Assembly: GCF_000373585.1 (NCBI RefSeq)
Contig: NZ_KB891884.1
Location: forward strand, 21,789-85,788
Length of the DNA stretch: 64,000 bases
Direction of reading: 5' to 3'
From: Streptomyces sp. MspMP-M5
GTDB taxonomy: Bacteria > Actinomycetota > Actinomycetes > Streptomycetales > Streptomycetaceae
Part shown: one piece after another, positions 62,942 through 64,000 of the stretch
How the letters are laid out: each line of letters begins with the position of its first letter
How positions within the stretch are numbered: position 1 is the stretch's first letter
The notes under the pieces: generated by a model
The model's input: only the letters and a program-made list of their open reading frames with translations
What the model was told of the DNA's origin: nothing
Database searches by the model: none
Made by a program: the position numbers and the translations under genes

Positions 62942-64000
62942 ATGGGGCACTACAAGTCGAATCTCCGCGACATCGAGTTCAACCTCTTCGAGGTGTTCGG
63001 CCGTGACAGCGTGTACGGCACCGGACCGTTCGCGGAGATGGACGTCGACACCGCCAAGAGCGTGCTCTCCGAGATCGCCCGTCTCTCGGAGAACGAGCTG
63101 GCCGATTCCTACGCCGACGCCGACCGGAACCCCCCGGTCTTCGACCCGGACACCAACACCGCGCCGGTGCCGGACACCTTCAAGAAGAGCTACCAGGCGT
63201 ACATGGACGCCGAGTGGTGGCGGCTGGGCATCCCGGAGGAGATCGGCGGCACCACGACGCCGCGTTCCCTGCTGTGGGCCTTCGCCGAGTCCATCCTGGG
63301 CTCGAACCCCGCCGTGTGGATGTACGCCTCCGGCCCGGCCTTTGCGGGCGTGCTCTTCGAGGAGGGCACGGAGCAGCAGAAGCACATCGCCAAGGTCGCC
63401 ACGGAGAAGGGCTGGGGCTCCACCATGGTGCTGACCGAGCCCGACGCGGGTTCGGACGTGGGCGCCGGCCGCACCAAGGCGGTCAAGCAGGAGGACGGCT
63501 CCTGGCACATCGAGGGTGTGAAGCGCTTCATCACCTCCGGTGAGCACGACATGGCGGAGAACATCCTCCACTACGTCCTCGCCCGCCCCGAGGGCCACGG
63601 CCCCGGCACCAAGGGCCTCTCCCTCTTCCTCGTGCCGAAGTACGAGTTCGACTTCGAGACCGGTGAGCTGGGCGAGCGCAACGGCGTCTACGCCACCAAC
63701 GTCGAGCACAAGATGGGCCTGAAGGCGTCCAACACCTGCGAGATGACCTTCGGCGACCGCCACCCCGCCAAGGGCTGGCTCATCGGCGAGAAGCACGACG
63801 GCATCCGCCAGATGTTCCGGATCATCGAGTTCGCGCGGATGATGGTCGGCACCAAGGCCATAGCCACCCTCTCGACCGGCTACCTCAACGCCCTGGAGTA
63901 CGCCAAGGAGCGCGTGCAGGGCGCGGACCTGGCGGCGTTCACGGACAAGGCCGCCCCGCGCGTCACCATCACCCACCACCCCGACGTGCGCCGCTCCCTG
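62942..64000 (+). CDS. Acyl-CoA dehydrogenase (3' end off window)
   Basis: 353 codons visible. The N-terminal extension [26 protein letters not shown] is typical of the long actinobacterial FadE group. The ACAD core shows [54 protein letters not shown] and [22 protein letters not shown] enzyme of fatty acid or branched acyl-CoA oxidation. A TACC-N4-GGTA dyad (near 62835) upstream may be a TetR-type operator. The catalytic Glu is beyond the visible end or uncertain. Confidence 0.95.
   Translation, partial: MGHYKSNLRDIEFNLFEVFGRDSVYGTGPFAEMDVDTAKSVLSEIARLSENELADSYADADRNPPVFDPDTNTAPVPDTFKKSYQAYMDAEWWRLGIPEEIGGTTTPRSLLWAFAESILGSNPAVWMYASGPAFAGVLFEEGTEQQKHIAKVATEKGWGSTMVLTEPDAGSDVGAGRTKAVKQEDGSWHIEGVKRFITSGEHDMAENILHYVLARPEGHGPGTKGLSLFLVPKYEFDFETGELGERNGVYATNVEHKMGLKASNTCEMTFGDRHPAKGWLIGEKHDGIRQMFRIIEFARMMVGTKAIATLSTGYLNALEYAKERVQGADLAAFTDKAAPRVTITHHPDVRRSL

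Overview
The window is high-GC actinobacterial DNA and almost certainly a Streptomyces chromosome. Third codon positions are strongly GC-biased, GTG starts and 1-8 bp start/stop overlaps are common, and the gene content is typical of the genus: AfsR-type BTAD regulator, Rpf-like transglycosylase with LysM, LCP protein, PAS-GAF-SpoIIE-ATPase phosphatase, TerB/TerD/vWA proteins, DUF5994, DUF1876 and RNHCP proteins. No rRNA, tRNA, CRISPR array or intact transposase gene was seen.

The dominant non-gene feature is a dense set of exact 14-bp palindromes GTTTCACGTGAAAC. I count 17 exact copies plus one single-mismatch copy between 14,123 and 61,090. This is the ParB-binding parS sequence, and in Streptomyces such sites cluster around oriC, so the window probably lies in the origin-proximal centromere region. 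Some sites are the core of perfect 26-36 bp palindromes placed like terminators, and five lie inside the 3' ends of two reading frames.

Layout. 1-3.6 kb: urease operon on the minus strand (ureA-ureB-ureC-ureF-ureG, the last cut by the window edge). 4-10.4 kb: polysaccharide deacetylase, DD-peptidase-like serine hydrolase, large BTAD/NB-ARC regulator, two tandem RNHCP proteins. 10.9-12.9 kb: two CitE/HpcH-type CoA-ester lyases (malyl-CoA lyase type). 12.9-20.7 kb: CapA-like protein, GlxA-type regulator divergent from a cupin gene, an internally deleted TAP-type hydrolase, two convergent small secreted proteins sharing a Cys/NGPV motif, an Rpf-like transglycosylase and several small or hypothetical genes. 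20.9-24.1 kb: a local BlaI-like regulon (terB, terD, blaI-M56 peptidase and an 82-aa protein) linked by three copies of a CTACA-N4-TGTAG dyad. 24.3-28.5 kb: LCP protein, DUF1876, DUF4097-like lipoprotein, MFS transporter.

28.6-41 kb: cobalamin ring-synthesis locus: cobN with an upstream cobalamin riboswitch, divergent cobG-cobH-cobIJ, cobK, cbiD, then cobM and cobL. It is interrupted after cbiD by two abutting miniature inverted-repeat elements. 41-50 kb: a tsaD fragment, CDF metal exporter, integral membrane protein, zinc-independent oxidoreductase, an osmoprotectant-type ABC system whose ATPase gene is convergent to the binding-protein/permease genes, and a second polysaccharide deacetylase behind an AT-rich operator-like dyad. 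49.9-64 kb: secreted or anchored esterase, vWA (Ter-type) protein, then housekeeping metG and aspS, SpoIIE-type phosphatase overlapping an AI-2E transporter gene, pirin, SseB-domain protein, and the 5' part of an acyl-CoA dehydrogenase.

All calls come from reading the sequence. Family names rest on remembered motifs and were not checked by database search.
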